The notes beneath the pieces were generated by a model. The model was not told the origin of the DNA. It searched no databases and saw nothing but the letters and a program-made list of their open reading frames with translations. The position numbers were made by a program, and so were the translations under genes. 64,000 nucleotides of DNA, taken from the NCBI GenBank assembly GCA_016719135.1, contig JADKAV010000001.1, positions 186,001 through 250,000 of the forward strand. Reading direction: 5' to 3'. This stretch comes from Micrococcales bacterium (GTDB lineage: Bacteria; Actinomycetota; Actinomycetes; S36-B12; UBA10799). Each line of letters starts with the position of its first letter. Position 1 is the first letter of the stretch. This document shows positions 15,353-22,029 of this stretch, piece by piece.

Positions 15353-15619
15353 TCACTCGCCGAACAGGGCGAACACAATTCGGGCCAGACCCAGGTCGAA
15401 CAGGGCGATCAGCCCGGCCATGAACACGACGAACACCAGCACCACCCAGGTGTAGGTGAGCAGTTCCTTGCGGGTCGGCCAGATGACCTTGCGCAACTCC
15501 GCCACCACCTGGCGCAGGAACAGCGCCATCCGGGCGAACAGACCCTTGCGCTGATCCTTACCCGAACCCCGTTTCGGGGTTGGCGAATCCGCGCCATCAG
15601 CCGTGGTCGGCTCGCTCAC
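15353..15619 (-). CDS. secE: preprotein translocase subunit SecE
   Basis: Small essential Sec translocon subunit of 88 residues. It has a charged cytoplasmic N-terminus and the amphipathic helix FLRQVVAELRKVIWPTRKEL, which contains the SecE hallmark. A single membrane helix (TWVVLVFVVFMAGLIALFDL) follows. I start it at GTG 15619 (VSEPTT), preceded by AAAGGAAAGCG. The longer open frame upstream runs through tRNA-Trp and is not real. It is directly upstream of nusG, as in nearly all bacteria. Confidence 0.95.
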   Translation of the reverse strand: MSEPTTADGADSPTPKRGSGKDQRKGLFARMALFLRQVVAELRKVIWPTRKELLTYTWVVLVFVVFMAGLIALFDLGLARIVFALFGE

Positions 15620-15648
15620 GAACGCTTTCCTTTCCTTGCCTGGCTTTG

Positions 15649-15721
15649 CAGGGCCGGAGGGACTCGAACCCCCAACCACCGGTTTTGGAGACCGGGACTC
15701 TACCAATTGAGCTACGACCCT
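15649..15721 (-). tRNA. tRNA-Trp (CCA)
   Basis: A 73-nt cloverleaf on the minus strand. The acceptor AGGGTCG pairs with CGGCCCT (one U·G), the D arm reads AGCTCAATTGGTAGAG, the anticodon loop is CTCCAAA with anticodon CCA, and the T arm is GGGGGTTCGAGTCCCTC. The discriminator is G and no CCA is encoded. It lies upstream of secE as in related genomes. Confidence 0.97.
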
Positions 15722-15876
15722 ACGGTGACCTCCGGCCCGAGGTCCAATGGCCGATTTGTGATCGGCCGCTGGTAAGCGGGCAGGCTACCGCACAGCGACG
15801 CGGTCACCACCGACCACGATACGCGAACCCCTCCCACCGGTCGACCCCGCCCACCGGGTTCGGCCAAGATATATCT

Positions 15877-17075
15877 ATGGCTCACTCCCGCATCTCCCGC
15901 CGCATCGGCGGAATCTCCGAATCCGCGACCCTGGCCGTTGACGCGAAGGCGAAGGCTCTCAAAGCCGCGGGCCGGCCGGTGATCGGCTTCGGCGCCGGGG
16001 AGCCGGATTTCGCCACCCCGGAGTACATCGTGCAGGCGGCCAAACTCGCTTGCGACGACCCCGCCATGCACCGCTACACCCCGCCGGCGGACTCCCCGCC
16101 CTGCGCGAGGCGATCGCCGCCAAAACCGCACGCGACTCCGGCTTCGAGGTCACCGCCGGGCAGGTCCTGGTGACCAACGGTGGAAAGCAGGCGCTCTACA
16201 ACACGTTCGCCGCGCTGCTCGATCCCGGCGACGAAGCCCTGCTACCCGCGCCCTACTGGACCACCTACCCGGAGTCGATCCAGCTGGCCGGGGGCGTACC
16301 GGTGGTGATCCCGACCGACGAGGACACCGGATACAAGGTGTCTGTGGCCGCCTTGGACGAGGCGGTCACCGCGAACACCAAACTGCTGGTCTTCGTGTCC
16401 CCGTCCAACCCGACTGGCGCCGTCTACACCCCCGATGAGGTCGCGGCGATCGGTCGGTGGGCGGTCGAGAAGGGTATCTGGGTCGTCACCGACGAGATCT
16501 ATGAACACCTCGTCTACGGCAGCGCCGAGTTCTCCTCGATGCCGGTGCAGGTACCCGAGCTGGCTGAAACATGCGTGATCGTCAACGGCGTGGCCAAGAC
16601 TTATGCCATGACCGGCTGGCGGGTCGGCTGGATGATCGGTCCGACCGATGTGGTCAAGGCGGCTACGAACCTGCAGTCACACGCCACCTCCAACGTGGCC
16701 AACGTTTCGCAGCGGGCGGCGCTGGCAGCGGTCACCGGTGATCTATCGGCCGTCGCGGTGATGCGTGAGGCGTTCGACCGCCGCCGGCTGACCATCGTGG
16801 ACATGCTCAACGCGATTCCAGGGGTCACCTGCCCGGTCCCCGAAGGTGCGTTCTACGCCTACCCGAGCGTCCGCGGGGTGTTGGGCCGCAGCATCCGCGG
16901 AAAGGTGGCCCAGACGTCTGCCGAACTCGCGGAGATCATCCTGGACGAAGCCGAGGTTGCGGTTGTGCCCGGTGAGGCTTTCGGCACCGAGGGCTACCTG
17001 CGACTGTCCTATGCGCTCGGCGACGACGACTTGGTGGAAGGCGTGGAGCGGATCGCGGCCCTGCTGTCGGAGTAG
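15877..17075 (+). CDS. class I pyridoxal-phosphate aminotransferase (one frameshift near 16083)
   Basis: Cytoplasmic PLP enzyme of the aspartate aminotransferase fold family, about 399 residues once corrected. The N-terminus reads MAHSRISRRIGGISESATL then VIGFGAGEPDFATPEYI. The PLP-lysine region is NGVAKTYAMTGWRVGWM. GGKQALYN and YWTTYPE are also typical. The frame breaks at about 16083, where RYTP must join AGGLPALREAIA; adding one base restores it. It lies beside secE/tRNA-Trp, where related genomes often carry an AspC-type enzyme. Aspartate is the likely amino donor, but the substrate is not proven. A TATATCT stretch lies just before the ATG, so the transcript may have little or no leader. 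Confidence 0.88.
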
Positions 17076-17163
17076 TCCGGCGTCGGACCAGTTGCCCGAT
17101 GGCCCGTTGGTTGCCCGATGACCCGCAAGTTGGGGGCTATCGCGCAACTACGGGGACACCCGC

Positions 17164-18147
17164 CTACAGCGAGCAGCCCCACAACACCGGCTCCGGCTCA
17201 AGAGTGATACCGAACCGGCCCTCCACCCGACTGCGGATCTCGCGTGCCAGGTCCAGCAATTGAGCCGTCGTCCCGCCGCCCCGGTTGGTCAGGGCAAGCG
17301 TGTGTTTGCTTGACACCGCCACCTGCGCGCCCGGCAGCCGGAAGCCCTTGTGCACTCCGGCGTTCTCGATCAGCCATGCGGCGCTGGTCTTGCTCCGGCC
17401 GTCCGGCTGCGCCCAGCCCGGGGCACCCTCGGGCACTACTTCGACGAACGGATTCGTGAAGAAGGACCCGACGCTGCATGTGTCCGGGTCCTCGGCGTCG
17501 AGCACCATTCCCTTGCCCGCCCGCAACCGCAGGACGGTCTCACGCACATTGCGCAACGGCGCGCGACGACCTGTTTCCACGCCCAGTTCACGCGCCAGTT
17601 CGGCGTACTTGATCGGAGCGCTGAGGCCCTTGGGAAGATCGAAGGCGACCGCCAAGACGACGTAGGCGCCCGGATTGCGCTTGAAGAGGCTGTCTCGGTA
17701 CCCGAAGTCCGCGCGAGCGGCCGGCCACGTGGTGATCTCCGCTGATCGCCGGTCCAGCACCCGCAAGCCCGCGATCGTCTCGGACACTTCCTGGCCGTAG
17801 GCCCCGACGTTCTGGATCGGGGTAGCCCCGGTGCTGCCCGGGATACCGGACAGAGCCTCGATCCCGCACCGGCCCGTCTCGATCATCGCGGCCACGAACT
17901 CATCCCAGGGCGTCCCGGCGGCCACGATGAACTGGTCGTCATGCTGGGTCCATCCGGAGGCAGTGATCCGCACCACCGGCTCGCGGATGCCTTCGTCGGC
18001 GGCTACGACGTTGCTTCCCCCGCCCAGGACCCGGATGTCCGGGGCGTCTCGCAACACCTCTACGAGTTCGGCCTGGGTCGTCGCCTCGAAAACGCTCGCG
18101 TCACCGCCGAGTCGAATAGTGGTGAATTCGGACAGGGCCCGACGCAC
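17164..18147 (-). CDS. murB: UDP-N-acetylmuramate dehydrogenase
   Basis: FAD enzyme that reduces UDP-GlcNAc-enolpyruvate to UDP-MurNAc with NADPH in peptidoglycan synthesis. The FAD-binding motif is VLGGGSNVVAADEG. The substrate and proton-relay parts are YRDSLFKRN, VGSFFTNPFV and LEPEPVLWG. The 327-residue length fits the type I enzyme of Actinomycetes. The start is GTG 18147, directly after the TGA of the upstream hotdog gene, so translation is coupled. It is the last gene of the rpmG–hadA–hadB–murB unit. Confidence 0.94.
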   Translation of the reverse strand: MRRALSEFTTIRLGGDASVFEATTQAELVEVLRDAPDIRVLGGGSNVVAADEGIREPVVRITASGWTQHDDQFIVAAGTPWDEFVAAMIETGRCGIEALSGIPGSTGATPIQNVGAYGQEVSETIAGLRVLDRRSAEITTWPAARADFGYRDSLFKRNPGAYVVLAVAFDLPKGLSAPIKYAELARELGVETGRRAPLRNVRETVLRLRAGKGMVLDAEDPDTCSVGSFFTNPFVEVVPEGAPGWAQPDGRSKTSAAWLIENAGVHKGFRLPGAQVAVSSKHTLALTNRGGGTTAQLLDLAREIRSRVEGRFGITLEPEPVLWGCSL

Positions 18148-18543
18148 TCACGCCGCCCGCACGGTGGCTACTGCGTCCTTGACGACCTCAACCCCGTCGC
18201 AGGTGGCGGACAGGGCCACGGTGATCATGTCGCCGTCGATGGCCGCGACGGTGGCCTGCAACTCGAGTCGGGCGCCGCCGTCCTGCGGCACGACCACCGG
18301 CGCGGAGAACCGCACCGAGAACGACACGATGCGCCCGGGATCTCCGAGCCACTCGACCAGCAGTCGACCGAGTTGGGCCTGGGTGTACATGCCGTGGGCG
18401 ATGACGTCGGGCAGTCCGACCTGCGTGGCCACGGTTTCGTTCCAGTGGATCGGGTTGAAGTCGCCACTGGCCCCGGCGTACATCACCAGGTTGATGCGTT
18501 CGACCTTCACCGATGAACTGGCGATCACGTCTCCGACGTTCAT
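18148..18543 (-). CDS. MaoC/hotdog-fold dehydratase subunit, HadB-like
   Basis: A 131-residue single hotdog domain with the hydratase-2 motif YAGASGDFNPIHWNETVA, which holds the catalytic Asp and His. It also has PDVIAHGMYTQAQLGR. In mycobacteria HadB pairs with HadA as the (3R)-hydroxyacyl-ACP dehydratase of FAS-II. Synteny (rpmG–hadA–hadB–murB) says this is the orthologue. In species without mycolic acids the substrate is not settled. It overlaps hadA by 4 bp (ATGA) and adjoins murB. Confidence 0.85.
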   Translation of the reverse strand: MNVGDVIASSSVKVERINLVMYAGASGDFNPIHWNETVATQVGLPDVIAHGMYTQAQLGRLLVEWLGDPGRIVSFSVRFSAPVVVPQDGGARLELQATVAAIDGDMITVALSATCDGVEVVKDAVATVRAA

Positions 18544-18989
18544 GCGGCGGTCCCCCTGCTCACGATGACGCTGCGGTTGGTGACGACCAACTCCCCGTCG
18601 AGGGTGACCACGTCAGCCTGGCTGACGAGGAACTCGTTGCGACCCCGGCTGCCGATGTCCGCGATGAAGGATTTGACCACCACTTCGTCACCTGCTTGTA
18701 GCGGTCGCTGATACTCGAAGGTCTGCTCACCGTGGACGACTAATGCGTAATTGAGTCCAAGCTCGGGGTCGAACATCGCAGCGGCCATCGCTTTCATCGT
18801 CAGCGCGAAAGCGAACGTGGGCGGCGCAGGCAGGTCGGAGTAGCCCAATGCGCGCGCAGCGTCCAGGTCGTGGAAGACCGGCGAGGAGTCCCCGATGGCG
18901 GTCGCGAACTCGCGCAACTTCTCACGGCCGATCGCGTACGGCGGCGTGTCGGGATAGGTCTTGCCGATGAAATCCGGGTTCAGTGGCAT
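18540..18989 (-). CDS. FAS1-like dehydratase partner subunit, HadA-like
   Basis: A 149-residue hotdog protein of the N-terminal MaoC type that usually lacks the catalytic dyad and binds the acyl chain. Recognisable parts are NPDFIGKTYPDTPPYAIGREK, LPAPPTFAFAL and VHGEQTFEYQRPLQAGDEV. It should form a heterodimer with the HadB-like product encoded next to it. ATG 18989 is 24 bp after rpmG. HadA-type assignment rests on family resemblance and conserved gene order. Confidence 0.85.
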   Translation of the reverse strand: MPLNPDFIGKTYPDTPPYAIGREKLREFATAIGDSSPVFHDLDAARALGYSDLPAPPTFAFALTMKAMAAAMFDPELGLNYALVVHGEQTFEYQRPLQAGDEVVVKSFIADIGSRGRNEFLVSQADVVTLDGELVVTNRSVIVSRGTAA

Positions 18990-19013
18990 CCCGCGTCCCT
19001 TCCCAGGAGCGTG

Positions 19014-19178
19014 CTAGCGGGTCTCTTTGTGCTCGGTGTGCTTCTTGCAGGTCGGGCAGAACTTCTTCAACTCGATCCGGTCGGGATCGTTGCGACGGTT
19101 CTTGCGCGTGATGTAGTTGCGGTTCTTGCATTCCACACACGCCATGGTGATCTTGGGGCGTACGTCTGATTTCGCCAC
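19014..19178 (-). CDS. rpmG: 50S ribosomal protein L33
   Basis: A 54-residue protein starting at GTG 19178 (VAKSDVRPKITMACVECKN) and ending KKHTEHKETR before a TAG. It keeps both CxxC pairs (CVEC and CPTC), so it is the zinc-binding form rather than a Cys-free paralogue. AAAGG lies upstream of the start. It follows tRNA-Met and precedes hadA in the conserved actinobacterial order. Confidence 0.95.
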   Translation of the reverse strand: MAKSDVRPKITMACVECKNRNYITRKNRRNDPDRIELKKFCPTCKKHTEHKETR

Positions 19179-19201
19179 GGGCAAACCTTTCCTCGTTGTT
19201 G

Positions 19202-19275
19202 TAGCGGAGGCCGGACTTGAACCGGCGACACAGCGATTATGAGCCGCTTGCTCTACCAGGCTGAGCTACTCCGCC
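19202..19275 (-). tRNA. tRNA-Met (CAT), elongator type
   Basis: A 74-nt cloverleaf. The D arm is GCTCAGCCTGGTAGAGC, the anticodon stem-loop is AGCGG-CTCATAA-TCGCT, and the T arm is GCCGGTTCAAGTCCGGC. The acceptor GGCGGAG pairs with CTCCGCT, giving a G1·U72 wobble. It lacks the three G–C pairs under the anticodon and the mismatched 1–72 pair of initiators. Its place before rpmG matches the elongator gene of relatives. Confidence 0.93.
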
Positions 19276-19298
19276 TCGCGAGGCCTAAGCCCCGGTCG

Positions 19299-19371
19299 AG
19301 CCCCTTTACGGAATCGAACCGTAGACCTTCTCCTTACCATGGAGACGCTCTGCCGACTGAGCTAAAGGGGC
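19299..19371 (-). tRNA. tRNA-Thr (GGT)
   Basis: A 73-nt cloverleaf. The acceptor GCCCCTT pairs with AAGGGGC, the anticodon stem-loop is TCTCC-ATGGTAA-GGAGA (anticodon GGT), and the T loop is TTCGATT. The discriminator is T. It lies 23 bp upstream of tRNA-Met in the same direction. Confidence 0.96.
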
Positions 19372-19442
19372 AACCCACCTAGCGTACAAGGTGCCTGCTG
19401 ACCGGATCGCGCCGGTCGAGCGCGCGAACCGGTCGAGCATGG

Positions 19443-19525
19443 TGGCGGGTGCTGGGTTCGAACCAGCGTAGGCGTACGCCGACGGTTTTACAGACCGTTC
19501 CCTTTGGCCACTCGGGCAACCCGCC
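19443..19525 (-). tRNA. tRNA-Tyr (GTA)
   Basis: An 83-nt class II tRNA. The acceptor GGCGGGT pairs with ACCCGCC, the anticodon stem-loop is ACGGT-CTGTAAA-ACCGT (anticodon GTA), and a long variable arm is present (CGGCGTACGCCTA). The T arm is GCTGGTTCGAACCCAGC, the discriminator A. It is first in a Tyr–Thr–Met–rpmG unit. Confidence 0.96.
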
Positions 19526-19556
19526 AAGGTGCGATAGCAGGATACATGCCTGGAAG

Positions 19557-19562
19557 TAGGGT
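19557..19562 (+). promoter_or_regulatory. putative -10 box of yajQ-type gene, leaderless spacing
   Basis: TAGGGT ends 7 nt before the ATG of the YajQ-family gene, so transcription would begin at or next to the start codon. No Shine–Dalgarno sequence is visible. Confidence 0.5.
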
Positions 19563-19569
19563 GGCTCAC

Positions 19570-20061
19570 ATGGCAGACAGCAGCTTCGACATCGTGAGCA
19601 AAGTCGACCGGCAAGAGGCCGACAACGCCCTCAACCAGGCGGCCAAGGAACTCTCCCAGCGCTTCGACTTCAAGAACACCGGCGCCGGCATCAGTTGGAC
19701 AGGTGAGCTGTCCGTGGAGATCACCGCTGGCACCGAGGAGCGGGCAGTTGCCGCGCTCGACGTGCTCCGCGACAAGCTCGTGAAAAGGCACATCTCACTG
19801 AAGGCCTTCAAGGCCGACGATCCGCGCCTGTCGGGCAAGGAGTACAAGATCAGCGGCACCTTCCAGTCCGGCCTGAGCCAGGAGAACGCCAAGAAGATCG
19901 CGAAGATCATCCGCGATGAGGGACCCAAAGGTGTCAAGGCCCAGGTCCAGGGCGACGAGTTGCGAGTGTCGAGTAAGTCACGCGACCACCTGCAGGACGT
20001 CATCGCGCTGCTCAAGGACCAGGACCTCGACGTGGCGCTGCAATACGTGAACTACCGGTAA
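19570..20061 (+). CDS. YajQ family nucleotide-binding protein
   Basis: A 163-residue cytoplasmic protein with two RNP-like alpha/beta repeats. It begins MADSSFDIVSKVDRQEADNA, has RFDFKNTGAGISW and ends DVALQYVNYR, all YajQ signatures. Some homologues bind cyclic di-GMP or nucleotides and influence gene expression; the role in Actinomycetes is unclear. The ATG at 19570 is preferred over an in-frame ATG at 19504, which lies inside tRNA-Tyr. A -10-like TAGGGT sits 7 nt upstream, suggesting a leaderless mRNA. Confidence 0.93.
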   Translation: MADSSFDIVSKVDRQEADNALNQAAKELSQRFDFKNTGAGISWTGELSVEITAGTEERAVAALDVLRDKLVKRHISLKAFKADDPRLSGKEYKISGTFQSGLSQENAKKIAKIIRDEGPKGVKAQVQGDELRVSSKSRDHLQDVIALLKDQDLDVALQYVNYR

Positions 20062-20244
20062 GTCGCCGTACAAGAGCGAGGTTCGGATGCACATCCGTTG
20101 AGGCGTCGCACGGATTGTGCCGATCACGGCGATGCTGTGCGTTCTGGGCAACGCCATCGCAGGTTCTTGCCAGGACTACAATTGAGGTGGAACACGGGTC
20201 CGCTTATTCGGTCGCAGATGTTCCAGGGGACTGGGGAGGCACTG

Positions 20245-20853
20245 ATGAACAAACTCGCCAAGCTCGGCACCGTGTTGATCGCTTTGGCACTGGCCGCCAC
20301 CGTCACCGGATGCTCCACGGCAGAGCAGGAATCCGAGAAGGCCTCGCCCAGCGAAGTTGCCCCGCTCTACTTGGAGGCGATGCGTGGAAATGTGGCGGGG
20401 CTCAAGGAATACAATCCGGACACCGAACTGACCGAAGAAGGCGTGTTCGGCAGCGCCAATACGAGTTTCCTGGAGACGTTGGGGGTCAGTGCGACCGCCG
20501 AGCAGGAAGCCCAACTCACCGAGGCCATGCTGGCCGGCCTTTCCAAGGTGGAGTACACCATCATCGATGAGCAGGTCGATGGTGAAAATGCCACGGTGAC
20601 CGTCGCTCTTCGCGGCCTGGATCTGTCCTCGTCACTGGAGACTCAGTTCGCGACGATCGGCGGGCGGATGACTGACGACACGGACGACAAGACCGTGGTC
20701 GCAATCGTCGACAAGGCATGGCGCAAGGCACCCCTGGTGGCAGAACCCACCGAGGTGGAGATGCCGTTCATAGCCGTTTCCGACGGCCGGTGGATAGCCG
20801 ACCCCCAGGGCACAGCGGCTTATAGCTCCGCATACGTGAAGCTCGGAGGATAG
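20245..20853 (+). CDS. putative lipoprotein
   Basis: A 202-residue exported protein. The signal sequence KLAKLGTVLIALALAATVTG is followed by Cys within a VTGC lipobox, so it should be acylated and anchored to the outer face of the membrane. The mature part is acidic. It opens SEVAPLYLEAMRGN and has a region (VEYTIIDEQVDGENATVTV) resembling NTF2-like or cystatin-like lipoprotein domains. I cannot assign a function. ATG 20245 follows GGGGAGG at 7 nt. It meets the NuoI-like gene tail to tail with only 25 bp between. Confidence 0.75.
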   Translation: MNKLAKLGTVLIALALAATVTGCSTAEQESEKASPSEVAPLYLEAMRGNVAGLKEYNPDTELTEEGVFGSANTSFLETLGVSATAEQEAQLTEAMLAGLSKVEYTIIDEQVDGENATVTVALRGLDLSSSLETQFATIGGRMTDDTDDKTVVAIVDKAWRKAPLVAEPTEVEMPFIAVSDGRWIADPQGTAAYSSAYVKLGG

Positions 20854-20878
20854 CCGCCCCCGCGCACCAGACGCAGCG

Positions 20879-21160
20879 TTATTCCGAACGCCATTCAAAC
20901 TGCGTGGGTGGCAGTTCCGAGGACCATTCCAACGCCTCGAAAGGACAGATGTCGACGCACAGCCCGCACATCATGCAGGTGCCGTAGTCGATGCTGAACC
21001 GGTCCAGAGCCAAACTCGAACGGCGGCGGCCCGACGACTCGTCCACCTCGAGGTGGGCGTCGAGTTCCAGGCACCACACCGGGCAAGCCCGAATGCACAA
21101 CATGCAACTGGTGCAGTTCTCAGCGATCAGTTCCAATGACGCCCGCGGGTTCATCGCCAT
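20879..21160 (-). CDS. small 2[4Fe-4S] ferredoxin related to complex I subunit I
   Basis: A 93-residue protein with two complete CxxCxxCxxxCP motifs, CTSCMLCIRACP and CMMCGLCVDICP, spaced as in NuoI and bacterial-type ferredoxins. It is half the length of the true NuoI at 37.5 kb and lacks the N-terminal part of that subunit. It overlaps the NuoC-like gene by 10 bp and is third in a nuoB-like–nuoC-like–nuoI-like operon. The likely role is electron transfer between a ferredoxin pool and the NuoB-like partner. The real acceptor is unknown. Confidence 0.8.
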   Translation of the reverse strand: MAMNPRASLELIAENCTSCMLCIRACPVWCLELDAHLEVDESSGRRRSSLALDRFSIDYGTCMMCGLCVDICPFEALEWSSELPPTQFEWRSE

Positions 21161-21546
21161 GGTGTTCCCGGTGGGTCCTGGCGACGGCGCGGTTTGGCCG
21201 GGTCCACCTCACCGGGCCATTGACTCAGCCGGGCGGGCAGCGGCTGGGCTTTGCGCAAAGGCGCGGGCGAGTCCGGCGGCAGCAACAGCGGCGCCGCGTT
21301 CAACCCTTCGAAAGTCACGCCGAACATCTCGGCGGTCTCCCGCTCGTGCCATTGCGCGCTGGGGAACATGTCGACCACCGATTCCACCGGTGCGGGCGAT
21401 CGCACGAGCCGGAAAGATCCCGGATCCTCAGACCTGACCAGACAGGCCGTCACGACGACCTCGTCATCCTCTTCGGTGGCACTGAGCCAGTCCAGCACGT
21501 CGAACCCGTCGTCGCGCAACGCCTGCAACTCGCTGCGCCAGCTCAT
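21151..21546 (-). CDS. NuoC-like (30 kDa) subunit homologue
   Basis: A 131-residue protein recognisable by SAQWHERETAEMFGVTFEG, the signature of the complex I 30-kDa subunit and of group 4 hydrogenase small subunits. It is short compared with NuoC at 45 kb. The start ATG 21546 overlaps the TGA of the upstream NuoB-like gene (ATGA), and its end overlaps the ferredoxin gene, so the three are translated together. No NuoD-like partner is encoded nearby, although NuoC normally contacts NuoD. Confidence 0.8.
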   Translation of the reverse strand: MSWRSELQALRDDGFDVLDWLSATEEDDEVVVTACLVRSEDPGSFRLVRSPAPVESVVDMFPSAQWHERETAEMFGVTFEGLNAAPLLLPPDSPAPLRKAQPLPARLSQWPGEVDPAKPRRRQDPPGTPWR

Positions 21547-21887
21547 GACAAAGCCGCCAGGACCGCATCTCGCAACGCTTCCGGGCGCGGTGGGCACCCG
21601 GGCACCACCACGTCGGCCTCGATCCCCCGCACCACCGCGTAGGAGTCCCAGTACGGACCGCCGGTGATCGTGCACACGCCGTACGCAACGACCATGCGGG
21701 GTTCCGGGGTCAGGGCGATCTGCTCGGCCACCAGCTGGGCCGCGGCGCGGGTCACGGTGCCTGCCACGACCACGACGTTCGGGCCGTCGATCTCGGCGAG
21801 TTCGGCAGACGCCGATCGCGCCGCGAGACTGTCGGCCTCCACCCCACAGCAGGCGAGGTCGACGTAGCGGACATCCACACGGATCAC
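21543..21887 (-). CDS. NuoB-like subunit with all four cluster-N2 cysteines
   Basis: A 114-residue short relative of complex I subunit B and the [NiFe]-hydrogenase small subunit. The ligands of the terminal [4Fe-4S] cluster are all kept: the tandem Cys in LACCGVEADS, the Cys in AYGVCTITGGPYW and the Cys in VPGCPPRPEAL. About 50 N-terminal residues of ordinary NuoB are missing. I start at GTG 21887 (VIRVDVRYVDLACC). It is first of three overlapping genes, divergent from korA with a 142-bp gap. Ferredoxin oxidation coupled to KorAB is a reasonable inference, not shown. Confidence 0.8.
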   Translation of the reverse strand: MIRVDVRYVDLACCGVEADSLAARSASAELAEIDGPNVVVVAGTVTRAAAQLVAEQIALTPEPRMVVAYGVCTITGGPYWDSYAVVRGIEADVVVPGCPPRPEALRDAVLAALS

Positions 21888-22029
21888 TGTAGGCCGCGGC
21901 AGGTACCGTGGACCACATGCACAGCGCTTCGTCCAGAGGTCGATGTCTTTGACATCACACACCGGTGCGGTGGCCCGCACCAGGTAATTGGCCGGATACT
22001 TGGACGCAGGAGCGACAGCGAGGAAGCAC

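Noticed and set aside
15353..15706. Longer SecE start at 15706
   Set aside because: That extension is the translation of the tRNA-Trp gene; GTG 15619 has a good ribosome site.
19202..19275. Initiator tRNA-fMet
   Set aside because: The anticodon stem lacks the three G–C pairs, position 1–72 is paired (G·U) and the D arm is of elongator type.
20879..21887. Decayed remnant of a second complex I operon
   Set aside because: The three genes have intact overlaps, complete Fe–S motifs and compact ends with no debris of other subunits, so they look functional. Loss of the other genes long ago cannot be excluded.
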